Shown here in pieces: positions 30,065 to 39,109 of a stretch of DNA of 64,000 nucleotides. The translations under genes and the position numbers were made by a program. Within the stretch, counting starts at the first letter, position 1, and each line of letters begins with the position of its first letter. Origin of the DNA: Candidatus Dechloromonas phosphorivorans (lineage in GTDB: Bacteria; Pseudomonadota; Gammaproteobacteria; Burkholderiales; Rhodocyclaceae); assembly GCA_016714975.1 (NCBI GenBank), contig JADKBR010000001.1, positions 186,001 to 250,000 of the forward strand, read 5' to 3'. The notes under the pieces were generated by a model, which was given only the letters and a program-made list of their open reading frames with translations, ran no database searches and was not told the DNA's origin.

Positions 30065-31282
30065 ATGTACCGCCCCGCCCGGCGCCTTGCCGAAATCGCT
30101 CCCTTCCACGTCGTCGAACTGCTGACCCGCGCCCGGCAGCTCGAAGCGGAAGGCCGCGACATCATTCACATGGAAATCGGCGAGCCGGACTTTCCGACGC
30201 CGGAGCCGATTGCGCAAGCTGCGGTCGACGCGATAAAACAGGGCAAAACGCTGTACACCCAGGCGCTGGGGCTGCCGGAGCTGCGCGAAGCGATCAGCAT
30301 GTTCTACCGCGAACGCTATGGCGTAAGCGTTCCGGCCGCCCGGATCGCCGTGACCAGCGGCGCCTCCGGTGCCCTCAACCTCGCCTTCGCCTGCCTCGCC
30401 GAGCCAGGCAGCCAATGGCTGCTGACCGACCCCGGCTACCCCTGCAACCGCCACATTCTGCGCGTTTACGAGGGTCGACCGCAGAACATCCCGGTCGGAC
30501 CCGAAACCAACTTCCAGCCGACCCCCGAACTACTACGCCAGCACTGGAACGCTCGGACGACCGGGTTGCTGGTCGCCTCGCCCGCCAACCCGACCGGCAC
30601 CGTGCTCACGCTGCCCGAGATCGCGGCGCTGGCCGGCGTCTGCCGCGAGTTCCAGGGACATTTCCTGGTCGACGAGATCTACCACGGCCTGACTTATGCC
30701 CCCTCCACAAGGGATACCATAACGGCAACGGCTGGCACCAGTACCGTCCCCGGCTTCGCCAGGGACATCACCGCCTGCGCGGCCGGTGACGACATCTGGG
30801 TCATCAACAGTTTTTCGAAGTATTTCCAGATGACCGGCTGGCGACTGGGCTGGATGGTCATTCCCGAGGTCTATGTGCGCGACATCGAAAAGCTGGCCCA
30901 GAATCTCGTACTGTGCCCTTCGACGCCGGCCCAGCATGCGGCGCTGGCGGCCTTCACGCCCGAAACCATCGCCATCCTCGAAGCGCGGCGCGGCGAGTTC
31001 AGGAAGCGCAGGGATTTTCTGGCACCGGCCCTGGAGAGTGTCGGCTTCCGAATCACCGCCCGCCCCCAAGGCGCCTTTTATCTCTACTGCGACTGTTCGG
31101 CACTGTGCGAAGACAGCTTTGCACTGGCCCGCGACCTGCTTGAAGAGGTTGGCGTGGCGGCCACGCCGGGAGTCGATTTCGGCCTCAACGCGCCGGAAAA
31201 GCACATCCGCTTTGCCTACACGACCGGCATCGACCGCCTGGTCGAGGCCGTCGACCGCCTACGCCGCCACTTCGCTCGGTAG
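30065..31282 (+). CDS. Class I/II PLP-dependent aminotransferase
   Basis: A 405-residue fold-type I aminotransferase. The PLP-binding segments are SGASGALNLAFA, SPANPTGTVL and VDEIYHGL, and the Schiff-base lysine lies in NSFSKYFQMTGWRLGW. The arginine for the substrate carboxylate is in HIRFAYTTG. Substrate specificity (aromatic, branched or aspartate type) cannot be told. Between the DEIYHGL segment and the lysine loop there are about 20 extra residues rich in Thr and Ala (TITATAGTSTVPGFA), which I do not remember in close relatives. GGAG precedes the ATG at 30065. Its last 24 bases overlap the convergent ampD gene. Confidence 0.88.
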   Translation: MYRPARRLAEIAPFHVVELLTRARQLEAEGRDIIHMEIGEPDFPTPEPIAQAAVDAIKQGKTLYTQALGLPELREAISMFYRERYGVSVPAARIAVTSGASGALNLAFACLAEPGSQWLLTDPGYPCNRHILRVYEGRPQNIPVGPETNFQPTPELLRQHWNARTTGLLVASPANPTGTVLTLPEIAALAGVCREFQGHFLVDEIYHGLTYAPSTRDTITATAGTSTVPGFARDITACAAGDDIWVINSFSKYFQMTGWRLGWMVIPEVYVRDIEKLAQNLVLCPSTPAQHAALAAFTPETIAILEARRGEFRKRRDFLAPALESVGFRITARPQGAFYLYCDCSALCEDSFALARDLLEEVGVAATPGVDFGLNAPEKHIRFAYTTGIDRLVEAVDRLRRHFAR

Positions 31283-31828
31283 CTCGAGCATCGGGTAGCG
31301 CTCGCGAACGGCTGTCCAGTCGAAACACGGCCCCGGGTCGGTCTTCCGCCCGGGGGCGACATGGCAGTGACCGGCGATGGCGGCAATCGGGTAACGCGTC
31401 CGCAGGGCGTCAATCAGCCCCCACAAGGCCGCGTATTGCACTGGTGCGAAAGGCTGGGAATCGGAACCCTCGAGTTCGATACCCAGTGAGAAGTCATTGC
31501 AGTTCCCGCGTCCGCACCACTGTGAATACCCGGCATGCCAGGCACGCCGGTCGCCACCGACGAACTGGATGACCCGCCCGTCACGCCGGACATAGAAATG
31601 CGCCGAAACCTGCGCCTCGGCAATGGTCGCGAAATACGGATGGGCCTGTGGGTCAAGCTGGTTGAGGAAGAACCTCTCGACCCAGGCGCCGCCGAACTCG
31701 TCCGGCGGCAGGCTGATGTGGTGCACCACGATCAGCGAAACCACTTCTTCAGGCGGCCGCTCGCCGAAGTTCGGCGACGCCAGCCATTCGACGCCTTCCA
31801 GCCAGCCCTCGGCCTGCCAGCCGCTCAT
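31259..31828 (-). CDS. ampD: 1,6-anhydro-N-acetylmuramyl-L-alanine amidase AmpD
   Basis: A 189-residue cytoplasmic amidase of the zinc type (Amidase_2). The zinc ligands are in LIVVHHISLPP, AGHCHVAPGRKTDPG and the aspartate after it, and the catalytic region contains SAHFYVRRDGRVIQFVGGDR. AmpD removes the peptide from anhydro-muropeptides during cell-wall recycling and so sets the signal for AmpC-type beta-lactamase control. The ATG overlaps the pilR stop as ATGA, an operon arrangement with no obvious functional link. Confidence 0.92.
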   Translation of the reverse strand: MSGWQAEGWLEGVEWLASPNFGERPPEEVVSLIVVHHISLPPDEFGGAWVERFFLNQLDPQAHPYFATIAEAQVSAHFYVRRDGRVIQFVGGDRRAWHAGYSQWCGRGNCNDFSLGIELEGSDSQPFAPVQYAALWGLIDALRTRYPIAAIAGHCHVAPGRKTDPGPCFDWTAVRERYPMLELPSEVAA

Positions 31829-33174
31829 TCGATGCCCAGCCGCTCCAGCCGGTAGCGCAGCGAACGGAAGGTCACGCCGAGCAGGCGGGCGGCCGCCGTC
31901 CGGTTGCCTTCAGTTTTCTGCAAGGCCTCCAGGACTGCCTGGCGCTCGAGGCGGTTGAGGTAGTCATCGAGGGTTTCGCTGCCCCGCCCTGGCGTTTCAC
32001 CACCTGCGTCATCGGGCGCCAGTTGCAGATCGCCGGCTTCGATCGCGTCGCCCGAGCGAAGCGCCGTCGCCCGTTCAAGCACATTCTCCAGTTCGCGAAC
32101 ATTGCCCGGAAACGGATAGCTGGCCAGCGCCTGCAGCGCACCGGCGGAAATCCGCGGCACGGTGTCACCGCAGAGCTTCCCAAGCAGCGCGTCGACGAGG
32201 CCCGGAATGTCCTCCACCCGTTCGCGCAGCGGCGGCATGTGCAGCTCGATGACATTCAGGCGGTAGTAGAGATCCTGCCGGAAGCTTCCCTTCTCCACAC
32301 CGTCGCGCAGGCTCCGGTGCGTCGCGCAGATGATGCGCACATCGACCGGCTCCTCAGTCGCGGCTCCGACCTTGCGCACGCGCTTTTCCTGGATCGCCCG
32401 CAGCAGCTTGACCTGCATGGGCAGCGGCAAATCCGCCACCTCGTCGAGAAACAGCGTCCCGCCGCTTGCGGTCTGGAAAAAGCCGTCGCGATCGCTTTCG
32501 GCGCCGGTAAAGGCACCCTTGCGGTAACCGAAGAATTCACTCTCCATCAGGTTTTCCGGGATGGCGCCGCAGTTGACCGGAACAAAGGGGGCGCCAGCGC
32601 GCGCACTGCGCGTGTGGATCAAGCGTGCCGCCAGTTCCTTGCCGCTGCCCGATTCCCCTGAGACATAGATGGGCGCCTGGCTGCGCGCCAGCTTCTCGAT
32701 CAGTACCCGCACGTGCTGCATGGCGGACGATTCGCCGGTCAGCGATTGCAGGGGATATTCCCTACCCTCACCATCCGACACGTTCAGGGCTGACTTAACC
32801 AAGGCGCGCAACTGCTCGAGACCGACCGGCTTGGCCAGATAGTCGAAGGCTCCCGCCTTGAGCGCGGCCACGGCGTTTTCGGTGCTGCCGTAGGCGGTAA
32901 TCACCGCCACCGGCATCTCGGCATAGTTTTCTGTGACGTGGCGGACAATGTCGAGTCCGTCGCCATCCGGCAGCCGCATGTCCGTCAGGCAAAGCTGGAA
33001 GTCGTCCTCGGCGAGGCAAGCGTATGCCTCGGCAACACTACCGGCGCAGGCGGCGGCCAATCCCATGCGCGACAATGTCAGGTCGATCAGCTCACGGATA
33101 TCCGGCTCGTCGTCGACCACCAGAACCCGGTTCAACGCCCCGCGCAGGCGCCGTTTGCTTCTGGCAACGGACAT
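31825..33174 (-). CDS. pilR: Sigma-54-dependent response regulator PilR
   Basis: A 449-residue NtrC-type activator. It has an N-terminal receiver domain (residues 15-130, acceptor Asp in CLTDMRLPDGDG, Lys in DYLAKPVG) and a central AAA+ domain with Walker A GESGSGKE, the sigma-54 contact loop GAFTGAES and GGTLFLDEVADLPL. A C-terminal Fis-type helix-turn-helix ends the protein (NRTAAARLLGVTFRSLRYRL). Together with the membrane kinase next to it, this is the PilS/PilR pair that activates type IV pilin genes. The ATG at 33174 follows GGGAG; pilS overlaps it by 43 bases. Confidence 0.9.
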   Translation of the reverse strand: MSVARSKRRLRGALNRVLVVDDEPDIRELIDLTLSRMGLAAACAGSVAEAYACLAEDDFQLCLTDMRLPDGDGLDIVRHVTENYAEMPVAVITAYGSTENAVAALKAGAFDYLAKPVGLEQLRALVKSALNVSDGEGREYPLQSLTGESSAMQHVRVLIEKLARSQAPIYVSGESGSGKELAARLIHTRSARAGAPFVPVNCGAIPENLMESEFFGYRKGAFTGAESDRDGFFQTASGGTLFLDEVADLPLPMQVKLLRAIQEKRVRKVGAATEEPVDVRIICATHRSLRDGVEKGSFRQDLYYRLNVIELHMPPLRERVEDIPGLVDALLGKLCGDTVPRISAGALQALASYPFPGNVRELENVLERATALRSGDAIEAGDLQLAPDDAGGETPGRGSETLDDYLNRLERQAVLEALQKTEGNRTAAARLLGVTFRSLRYRLERLGIE

Positions 33175-34742
33175 GTGTCGTTTCTCCCAACAATCATGAA
33201 ATGGCCGCAAGCGGCATCGGGGACCAGCTCAAGAGCGGCTCCATTGGCCTCACACAACTCTCGGGCAATGAAAAGGCCAAGACCCGTCCCGAGATGATGG
33301 GTCGTGAAGAAAGGCTCGAAAATCTGCGCCCTCGCCGCATCGGAAACCCCCTTGCCGTCATCGACGATATGCAGCTCAACCATCCCGGCAGCCGCGCCAA
33401 CCTTTCCCCGCAAAAGCACACTGCCCACAGATCCGCTGGCGTGGCGAACCGCATTGGCCAGCAGGTTCCACAGGATCTGGTGCAGGTGCGTTCGATCAAA
33501 GCATAACGCAAGCCCGTCCTCCGCTTCAAGAGCGATAACTCCCGGTGCAACACCCAGAACACCTTCAAAACTCTCGATGAACTGGGCACAGAATCGTTGC
33601 AGCAGCAGGTACTCGACCTGCATCCGGTCACGCCTGCCGAGTTCGAGAACATCGGTCACGATCCGGTTCAGGCGAGCCACGTTGTCGGCGACGATGGCCA
33701 ATAGCCGGTCCTGCATGTTGCCACGTCTCTCCTCGCGCAACAGTTCGCCGGCGTGGCCGATGGCGGACAGGGGATTGCGGATCTCATGTGCAATGCTCGC
33801 GGTCAACCGTCCGAGAGCGGCCAGTTTCAGCTGCTGGGCACGCTCCTGAATGCGACCGAGGTCTTCGAGAAACACGAGAACCTCGCCGGCGCTACTGGCT
33901 GTCTGCTCGAAACGCACACGGAGATCACCCCGTGCCGGAACCTGCAGATCGATGGTAGGCGCGCCACCGCCAGAAAGCCAGCTCGACAGCGCGGCGGAGA
34001 GCGGCCCACAATAATCGCCCAGCGCCACATCCGTACCAGGCGGCGAGCCAAGCATCGTCGCGACCATGGGATTGAAGCGCTGCACCCGCCCGCCACCATC
34101 GACAACCAGAACGCCATCCTGCATTCTCTCGATAACCCGCTGGCTAATTCTCCTCTGGTTGTCCAGACTGATACCGCGCTGTCGCGCCAGTTCCTCGTTG
34201 GCCATCAGCCGCTGTCCGAGGAGGCGAGCCAGAATTGCCGTCGCGAAAAAGCCCACCGACAGCAAGCCCGCCTGAACGATGGTTGCGGGTTCGAAGTCGC
34301 GCACCAGCACGCCGAATACCTGGCCCCCCAGCGTAACCAGCGTCGCCAACGCGGCGTAGAAAAGCACCAGACGACCACGTCCCACCAAGCTGGCGGTCGC
34401 CAGCGAGACCAGCAGGAGGGTGCCGATGCCGCTGCTGACGCCGCCGCCGGAAAACATCAGCAGGCCTAACGCCAGAACATCGGCCAGGACCTGGGATGAG
34501 AGCTGGGCATTGAACCGCTGCTGCCAGTGAATCGAAGCCAGAAAACCTGCGGCAACGACCAGCAGGTACAATCCAGCGACCGGCGTGAACAGCGCGGCAT
34601 TTGAAAAATGAAGAGCCGCAATCCAGTCGCCCGGCCACAGGCTGGCAAGCAGCGCGAAGCTGGCGAGAATGAGGCGATAGAGGTTGAAGTACTGGAAGGG
34701 AGGCCAACTGGCTTCCCAGGTTGTGGACAGCCAGTCAGTCAT
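33132..34742 (-). CDS. pilS: Sensor histidine kinase PilS
   Basis: A 536-residue membrane kinase with six N-terminal helices (residues 20-185), a PAS-like linker (VIERMQDGVLVVDGGGRVQR), a dimerisation helix with the phospho-His in SIAHEIRNPLSAIGHAGELL and an ATPase domain (NLLANAVRHASG, HIVDDGKGVS, GTGLGLFIARELCEANG). PilS senses pilin levels in the membrane and phosphorylates PilR. The C-terminal 43 bases overlap pilR, which implies coupled translation. The start lies inside the end of the PP0621-like gene. Confidence 0.9.
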   Translation of the reverse strand: MTDWLSTTWEASWPPFQYFNLYRLILASFALLASLWPGDWIAALHFSNAALFTPVAGLYLLVVAAGFLASIHWQQRFNAQLSSQVLADVLALGLLMFSGGGVSSGIGTLLLVSLATASLVGRGRLVLFYAALATLVTLGGQVFGVLVRDFEPATIVQAGLLSVGFFATAILARLLGQRLMANEELARQRGISLDNQRRISQRVIERMQDGVLVVDGGGRVQRFNPMVATMLGSPPGTDVALGDYCGPLSAALSSWLSGGGAPTIDLQVPARGDLRVRFEQTASSAGEVLVFLEDLGRIQERAQQLKLAALGRLTASIAHEIRNPLSAIGHAGELLREERRGNMQDRLLAIVADNVARLNRIVTDVLELGRRDRMQVEYLLLQRFCAQFIESFEGVLGVAPGVIALEAEDGLALCFDRTHLHQILWNLLANAVRHASGSVGSVLLRGKVGAAAGMVELHIVDDGKGVSDAARAQIFEPFFTTHHLGTGLGLFIARELCEANGAALELVPDAACGHFMIVGRNDTCPLPEANGACAGR

Positions 34743-34968
34743 GGGCAGCCGGCGGATTCGCGGCCAGCCGATGCGCCTCGGAACAGAAATGAGCGCCGTT
34801 TGCAGCAATGCTGTCGCTTTGCGGCAGATGCACTCCGCAATGCGCACAGACCACCATCTGTTCAGGATCGGGGGTCGCCCTTGCCGGCCCTGCAGCAGGT
34901 CGTTGTCCGCGATTTTTCCAAACCCACCAGATCACGGCGACAAGAGCAATGAGCAGGAGGTATTTCAT
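34735..34968 (-). CDS. PP0621-family small membrane-anchored Cys-rich protein
   Basis: A 77-residue protein with one N-terminal membrane helix (KYLLLIALVAVIWWVWKNR) and a small zinc-ribbon-like tail (VVCAHCGVHLPQ, GAHFCSEAHR). These short proteins (PP0621 type) are commonly found just before pilS in beta- and gammaproteobacteria. The function is unknown. The ATG at 34968 follows AGGAGG. The stop region overlaps the pilS start by 8 bases. Confidence 0.8.
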   Translation of the reverse strand: MKYLLLIALVAVIWWVWKNRGQRPAAGPARATPDPEQMVVCAHCGVHLPQSDSIAANGAHFCSEAHRLAANPPAAHD

Positions 34969-35013
34969 CTTGGATGACCCTGAGTCTACCGATGCAAACC
35001 CCATAAAGCAGGT

Positions 35014-35090
35014 TGGTCGGAGTGAGAGGATTCGAACCTCCGGCCCCTGCGTCCCGAACGCAGTGCTCTACCAGGCTGAGCTACACTCCG
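35014..35090 (-). tRNA. tRNA-Pro (anticodon CGG)
   Basis: The minus strand reads CGGAGTG, then TA, a D-arm (GCTC...GAGC), an anticodon stem CTGCG/CGCAG around the loop TTCGGGA (anticodon CGG), a variable loop, a T-arm with TTCGAAT, the matching CACTCCG and an encoded ACCA end. All four stems close. It decodes CCG, the preferred Pro codon in this GC-rich genome. It lies 18 bases after the ispB stop on the same strand. No duplicated 3' end that would mark an integrated element was noticed nearby. Confidence 0.96.
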
Positions 35091-35108
35091 ATGCCTTGCG
35101 AGAAGTTG

Positions 35109-36077
35109 CTAGCGATCCCTCTCGACTGCAAAGACAGTCAATTGTAGCAGAGCTTCCCTATACTTTGTATCCTTCAGATTGCTGATTGCCGCTCTTGCAA
35201 GCTCGGCTTCGCGCGTGGCCTGACGGCGCACATGGGCAAGTGCGCCGCTCGCCTGGATGGCTGCCAGCACAGCGGGAAAATCGTCCCGGCCGCCTTCCTC
35301 GATCGCCCGCCGCACACAGGCGGACTGGTCCGGCGTTCCGTTCTGCAACACATGAATCAGTGGCAAGGTCGGTTTGCCTTCAGCCAGGTCGTCACCGAGA
35401 TGTTTCCCGGTATCGACTTCTAGCCCGGAGTAGTCGAGCACGTCATCAACCAGCTGAAAAGCCGTTCCCAGGTGCATGCCGTAGGCTGCCAGGGCGCTTT
35501 CGACTTCGGGTCCGGCGCCGCCCAGGATGGCGCCGAGTTGCGCGGCGGCCTCGAAAAGCTTGGCCGTCTTGTAGCGGATGACTTGCAGGTAGCGCTGCTC
35601 GTCGACGTCGGCGTCGTGGCAATTCATGAGCTGCAGGACCTCGCCTTCAGCAATCACGTTGGTGGCGTCGGAGAGGACGCTCATCACGTGCATGTCATCG
35701 ACTTCGACCATCATCTGGAAGGCGCGCGAATACAGAAAATCGCCGACCAGGACACTGGCGGCATTGCCGAATATGGCATTGGCCGTATTGCGCCCACGCC
35801 GCAGGTCGGACTCGTCGACCACGTCATCGTGGAGCAGAGTCGCCGTATGGATGAACTCGACGACCGCGGCCAGATCATGATGCCGCTTGCCCTCGTAGCC
35901 CATGGCGCCGGCCGCCAGCAGGACGAGCGCCGGGCGCATCCGCTTGCCACCGCCGCCGATGATGTACTCCGCAACCTGGCGGACGAGCACGACCTCCGAA
36001 TGCAGACGGTCGCGAATGACGGCGTCGACGGCCTTCATGTCAGACTCGATCAGGGCGTAAAGGTGTTCCGGGGTCAC
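35109..36077 (-). CDS. ispB: Octaprenyl (polyprenyl) diphosphate synthase
   Basis: A 322-residue trans-prenyltransferase. The first aspartate-rich motif is LLHDDVVDESDLRRG and the second is FQLVDDVLDYSG, with GGGGKRMRPALVLLAAGA near the start. It elongates farnesyl diphosphate with IPP units to make the ubiquinone side chain. Small residues before the first motif (IHTAT) fit a long-chain (C40) product, by inference. The start is GTG at 36077; the frame is open further but yields an Arg/Pro-rich extension. ispB is often near ribosomal rplU/rpmA, not so here. Confidence 0.92.
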   Translation of the reverse strand: MTPEHLYALIESDMKAVDAVIRDRLHSEVVLVRQVAEYIIGGGGKRMRPALVLLAAGAMGYEGKRHHDLAAVVEFIHTATLLHDDVVDESDLRRGRNTANAIFGNAASVLVGDFLYSRAFQMMVEVDDMHVMSVLSDATNVIAEGEVLQLMNCHDADVDEQRYLQVIRYKTAKLFEAAAQLGAILGGAGPEVESALAAYGMHLGTAFQLVDDVLDYSGLEVDTGKHLGDDLAEGKPTLPLIHVLQNGTPDQSACVRRAIEEGGRDDFPAVLAAIQASGALAHVRRQATREAELARAAISNLKDTKYREALLQLTVFAVERDR

Positions 36078-36250
36078 ATTGGGCCTGTCTCTGGGTAAGC
36101 GCCGAATGTTAGGCGCGGGCTGGCAGGTCGTCAAGCCGGCAACTCGCCATTCCGCCTGCCGCACGACCAGCGCTTTCGGCTAAACTCCCCCGGAAATGAC
36201 CAGACATCAACAATCCACCGTGACCCACCGTTCACCGGCGCAAGGCATGC

Positions 36251-37036
36251 GTGGCCCAGCGACTGCGAAGACGCGTGGCAGCTGATTACGAACGCCGGTT
36301 CGGCGGAGTCGCGCGCCTTTATGGCACGGGGGCGGCAGAGAAGCTGAAAAATGCCAGCGTCTGCGTCGTCGGTGTCGGCGGCGTCGGTTCGTGGGCGCTG
36401 GAGGCGCTCGCGCGAACTGGAATCGGCCGGCTTGCTGCGGTCGACCTCGATATGGTGGCTGAATCCAATACCAACCGCCAGGTTCATGCCCTCGGCGACA
36501 TCTACGGAAAGGCCAAGGTCGACGCGATGGCCGAGCGCATCCGCGCGATCAATCCGGACTGCTCGGTCGCCTGCATCGAGGATTTCGTGACACCCGAAAA
36601 TGTGGCCGAGCTGCTGCAGCCGCACTTCGATGTCGTGATCGACGCCATCGACCAGGCGCGCGCCAAGGCGGCCATGATCGCCCATTGCCGGCGCCACGGC
36701 ATTCCCATCGTGGTCGCCGGCGCTGCCGGCGGGCAGACCGACCCGACCCAGGTGCGGCTCGGCGACCTTGCGCTGACCGTGCAGGATCCTCTGCTGGCCA
36801 GGGTTCGCTCGCTCCTGCGCCGCGAATACGGTTTCCCGCGTGACACCCGCAAGAAATTCGGGGTTGCCGCGGTCTTCTCGACGGAAGCCCTGCGCTACCC
36901 CGCCGCGCAGACAGGCTGCGATGCAGCGCCGGGACCGGCGGGACTCAGTTGCGCCGGATTCGGCTCCTCGGTGTGCGTGACCTCGGTCTTCGGCATGGCC
37001 GCCGCTGCGCACGCCATTCAATTGCTGACGAGGTAA
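36251..37036 (+). CDS. tcdA: tRNA threonylcarbamoyladenosine dehydratase TcdA (ThiF/E1-like)
   Basis: A 261-residue E1-like enzyme. The ATP-binding loop VVGVGGVGSWALEALARTGI is followed by the DLDMVAESNTNRQ segment that binds Mg-ATP, and by the usual CsdL/YgdL-type middle (DAIDQARAKAAMIAHCRRHG). TcdA cyclises t6A in ANN-decoding tRNAs to ct6A. The start codon is probably GTG at 36251 after AAGG. No good ATG is in frame. It ends 4 bases before corA. Confidence 0.9.
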   Translation: MAQRLRRRVAADYERRFGGVARLYGTGAAEKLKNASVCVVGVGGVGSWALEALARTGIGRLAAVDLDMVAESNTNRQVHALGDIYGKAKVDAMAERIRAINPDCSVACIEDFVTPENVAELLQPHFDVVIDAIDQARAKAAMIAHCRRHGIPIVVAGAAGGQTDPTQVRLGDLALTVQDPLLARVRSLLRREYGFPRDTRKKFGVAAVFSTEALRYPAAQTGCDAAPGPAGLSCAGFGSSVCVTSVFGMAAAAHAIQLLTR

Positions 37037-37040
37037 GCAA

Positions 37041-38099
37041 ATGCGGAAACCGAAAAAACCGCGGTCACGCAAGGCCGGCCTGCCGCCGGGTTCACTCGTT
37101 CACATCGGCGAAATCAAGACTGCAACGCCCGGAATCTCTGTCCTCGACTTCGGACCGGCGGCGCTGCGCGAGGCCGAGATGCCCGATGCCGCCGCCCTGG
37201 TTGCCTACCGGCGCGAGAACTCGACCCTGTGGGGCAACGTCTATGGACTTCAGGATGCGGCGGACCTCGCTGCCATCGGCGCTGCCTTCCGGTGGCACCC
37301 GCTGGTCCTCGAGGACATTCTCAACAACAATCAAAGGCAGAAGATCGATGCCTACGACAACTACCTCTACATCGTCCTGCACCGATATGAAGTCACCAGC
37401 GAGCCGCTCGATGTCGTACAGGACCAGATCAGCCTGGTCATCGGGCCGGATTACCTCCTCAGTTTCCAGGAACGCCCGTCCCGGACCTTCGAGCCGGTTC
37501 GCCAGCGCCTGCGCTCCGACCGGGGAAACCTGCGCGGCGCGGCGCCCGACATGCTCGCCTATTCGCTGATCGACGCGCTGGTCGACAGTTACTTCGCCGT
37601 GATCGAGCAACTCGACGAATACTCGGAGAATCTGGAAGTCGATATTCTCGGGCGCGCCGGTCCGCAGGTTCTCGACAACATCCACCAGTTCAAGCGTTGC
37701 GTCTCCCAGCTACGCCGCAACGTCTATCCGTTGCGCGAGCTTCTCGGTAGCCTGCATCGCGAGCACGCGCATTTTTTCGGGCCGGAAATCCAGATCTATC
37801 TGCGCGATGTCTATGACCACACCGTGCACATCGTCGAATCCCTCGATGATCTGCGCGAACTCGCCACCGGACTGCTCGATGTTCACCTGACGACGGTCAG
37901 CCACCGGGTCAATCTCGAAGTGAGGGCGCTCACCGTCGTCGCCACCATCTTCATGCCGGCGACGCTGCTCGCCGGAATCTTCGGGATGAACTTCCATTTC
38001 ATGCCATGGCTCGAACGCCCTGCCGGTTTCTACTACGCAACGGGCCTGATGCTGGTCATCGCCGCCATCATGCTGTTCCTGTTCTGGCGCCGCCGTTAG
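37041..38099 (+). CDS. corA: CorA-type magnesium/cobalt channel
   Basis: A 352-residue protein with a large N-terminal cytoplasmic domain, a long helix (about residues 240-290) and two C-terminal membrane helices. The selectivity motif is GMNFHFMP, starting right after the first helix (FMPATLLAGIFGMNFHFMPW). The tail WRRR is basic. It forms a pentameric Mg2+ channel gated by cytoplasmic Mg2+. GAGGT precedes the ATG. The stop overlaps the convergent MBL gene by four bases. Confidence 0.93.
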   Translation: MRKPKKPRSRKAGLPPGSLVHIGEIKTATPGISVLDFGPAALREAEMPDAAALVAYRRENSTLWGNVYGLQDAADLAAIGAAFRWHPLVLEDILNNNQRQKIDAYDNYLYIVLHRYEVTSEPLDVVQDQISLVIGPDYLLSFQERPSRTFEPVRQRLRSDRGNLRGAAPDMLAYSLIDALVDSYFAVIEQLDEYSENLEVDILGRAGPQVLDNIHQFKRCVSQLRRNVYPLRELLGSLHREHAHFFGPEIQIYLRDVYDHTVHIVESLDDLRELATGLLDVHLTTVSHRVNLEVRALTVVATIFMPATLLAGIFGMNFHFMPWLERPAGFYYATGLMLVIAAIMLFLFWRRR

Positions 38100-39046
38100 G
38101 CTGGCTGTCGGCTGTCCAGCCAGACCTCGAGTCCCTGGGCATCGAGTTCGAGATCGGCTTCCCAGATCTCCAGGGCGCGTCCTTCGGGCAACGGACAGCC
38201 ATGCGCGCGCAGTTCGGCCAGCAGGAAGCGGCTCAATTCGTCCTTCAGCGTGCCATGGCGCTGCTCGCCTGATCCCGCCACGCCCTCGGCAATGTTGACA
38301 ATGGCGTCGAGGCGCCGGTGCAGGTCGGCACCCAACGCCGCCACATCGCGCACCCGGCTGTAGTGGGTCAGATAGATCGCTTCCGGCGTGAACGACAGCA
38401 GGCGGTCGATCGAGGCATGCATCGCCGCCGGCTCGAACTGGGTCGGCGTGGTGGTGGGAAAGATGAAGGGGCGGCCCACGACATCGTGCTCGCGGTACGA
38501 AAGCCCGAACATGTCACCGCTGAAAATCCCGCCGGTCCGGCGGTCGACGATGCAGATATGGTGCCGGGCGTGTCCCGGGGTATCGATGCACAGCAACTCG
38601 CGACCGGCGAGCGAGACGACATGCCCGTCCGGCGCCGCGATGATTCTCGCGGCGGGGACGGGGACGATCTCGCCATAGACGCGCCGCACGTACTCCTCGC
38701 CATAGACCGCGGTGACCCCGGCCACCAGGCGCGCCGGCTCCGCCATGTGGCGGACGCCGCGCGGATGGACGACGAGGCGGGCGTTCGGGAAGGTCGCCAT
38801 CATGCTGCCGGCGCCGCCGGCGTGGTCGAGATGGATATGGGTCAGGATGACGTAGTCGACCGCGGCGGCATCGAGCCCCAGCCTGTCCAGCATGGCCAGC
38901 GCATTGGGCAGGGCATCGTTGCTGCCGGTGTCGATGAAGGCTACCCGCCCGGCCTCGACGACGATGTGAATCGCGGCCAGAATCGGCCGCACGTAGCCCG
39001 CGTCGAATGCAACGATCCCGTTGCCGTAATCCCGCCAGTCGAACAT
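38096..39046 (-). CDS. MBL-fold metallo-hydrolase
   Basis: A 316-residue metallo-beta-lactamase-fold enzyme with the metal motif LTHIHLDHAGG, a third metal His (VVHPRGVRHM), the aspartate/histidine segments IDTPGHARHHICI and FSGDMF, and a last His in YLTHYSRV. The C-terminal 70 residues add helices. The family hydrolyses thioesters, lactones or phosphodiesters. The substrate is unknown here. The ATG at 39046 follows GGGAG; the much longer frame upstream is a shadow of the divergent hydrolase. Confidence 0.85.
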   Translation of the reverse strand: MFDWRDYGNGIVAFDAGYVRPILAAIHIVVEAGRVAFIDTGSNDALPNALAMLDRLGLDAAAVDYVILTHIHLDHAGGAGSMMATFPNARLVVHPRGVRHMAEPARLVAGVTAVYGEEYVRRVYGEIVPVPAARIIAAPDGHVVSLAGRELLCIDTPGHARHHICIVDRRTGGIFSGDMFGLSYREHDVVGRPFIFPTTTPTQFEPAAMHASIDRLLSFTPEAIYLTHYSRVRDVAALGADLHRRLDAIVNIAEGVAGSGEQRHGTLKDELSRFLLAELRAHGCPLPEGRALEIWEADLELDAQGLEVWLDSRQPA

Positions 39047-39109
39047 TCTCGCTCCCCCCGTTTCGGACGGCCGGATTATACTGCCGGCCTCACCACGCAC
39101 AGCGCCACA

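Noticed and set aside
35014..35090. tRNA-Pro as an attachment site of an integrated element
   Set aside because: No integrase gene or duplicated tRNA 3' end was found nearby, and both neighbours are core genes.
38318..39109. N-terminal extension of the alpha/beta hydrolase frame back to 38318
   Set aside because: It runs antisense through the MBL gene; the hydrolase domain begins at the ATG at 39110.
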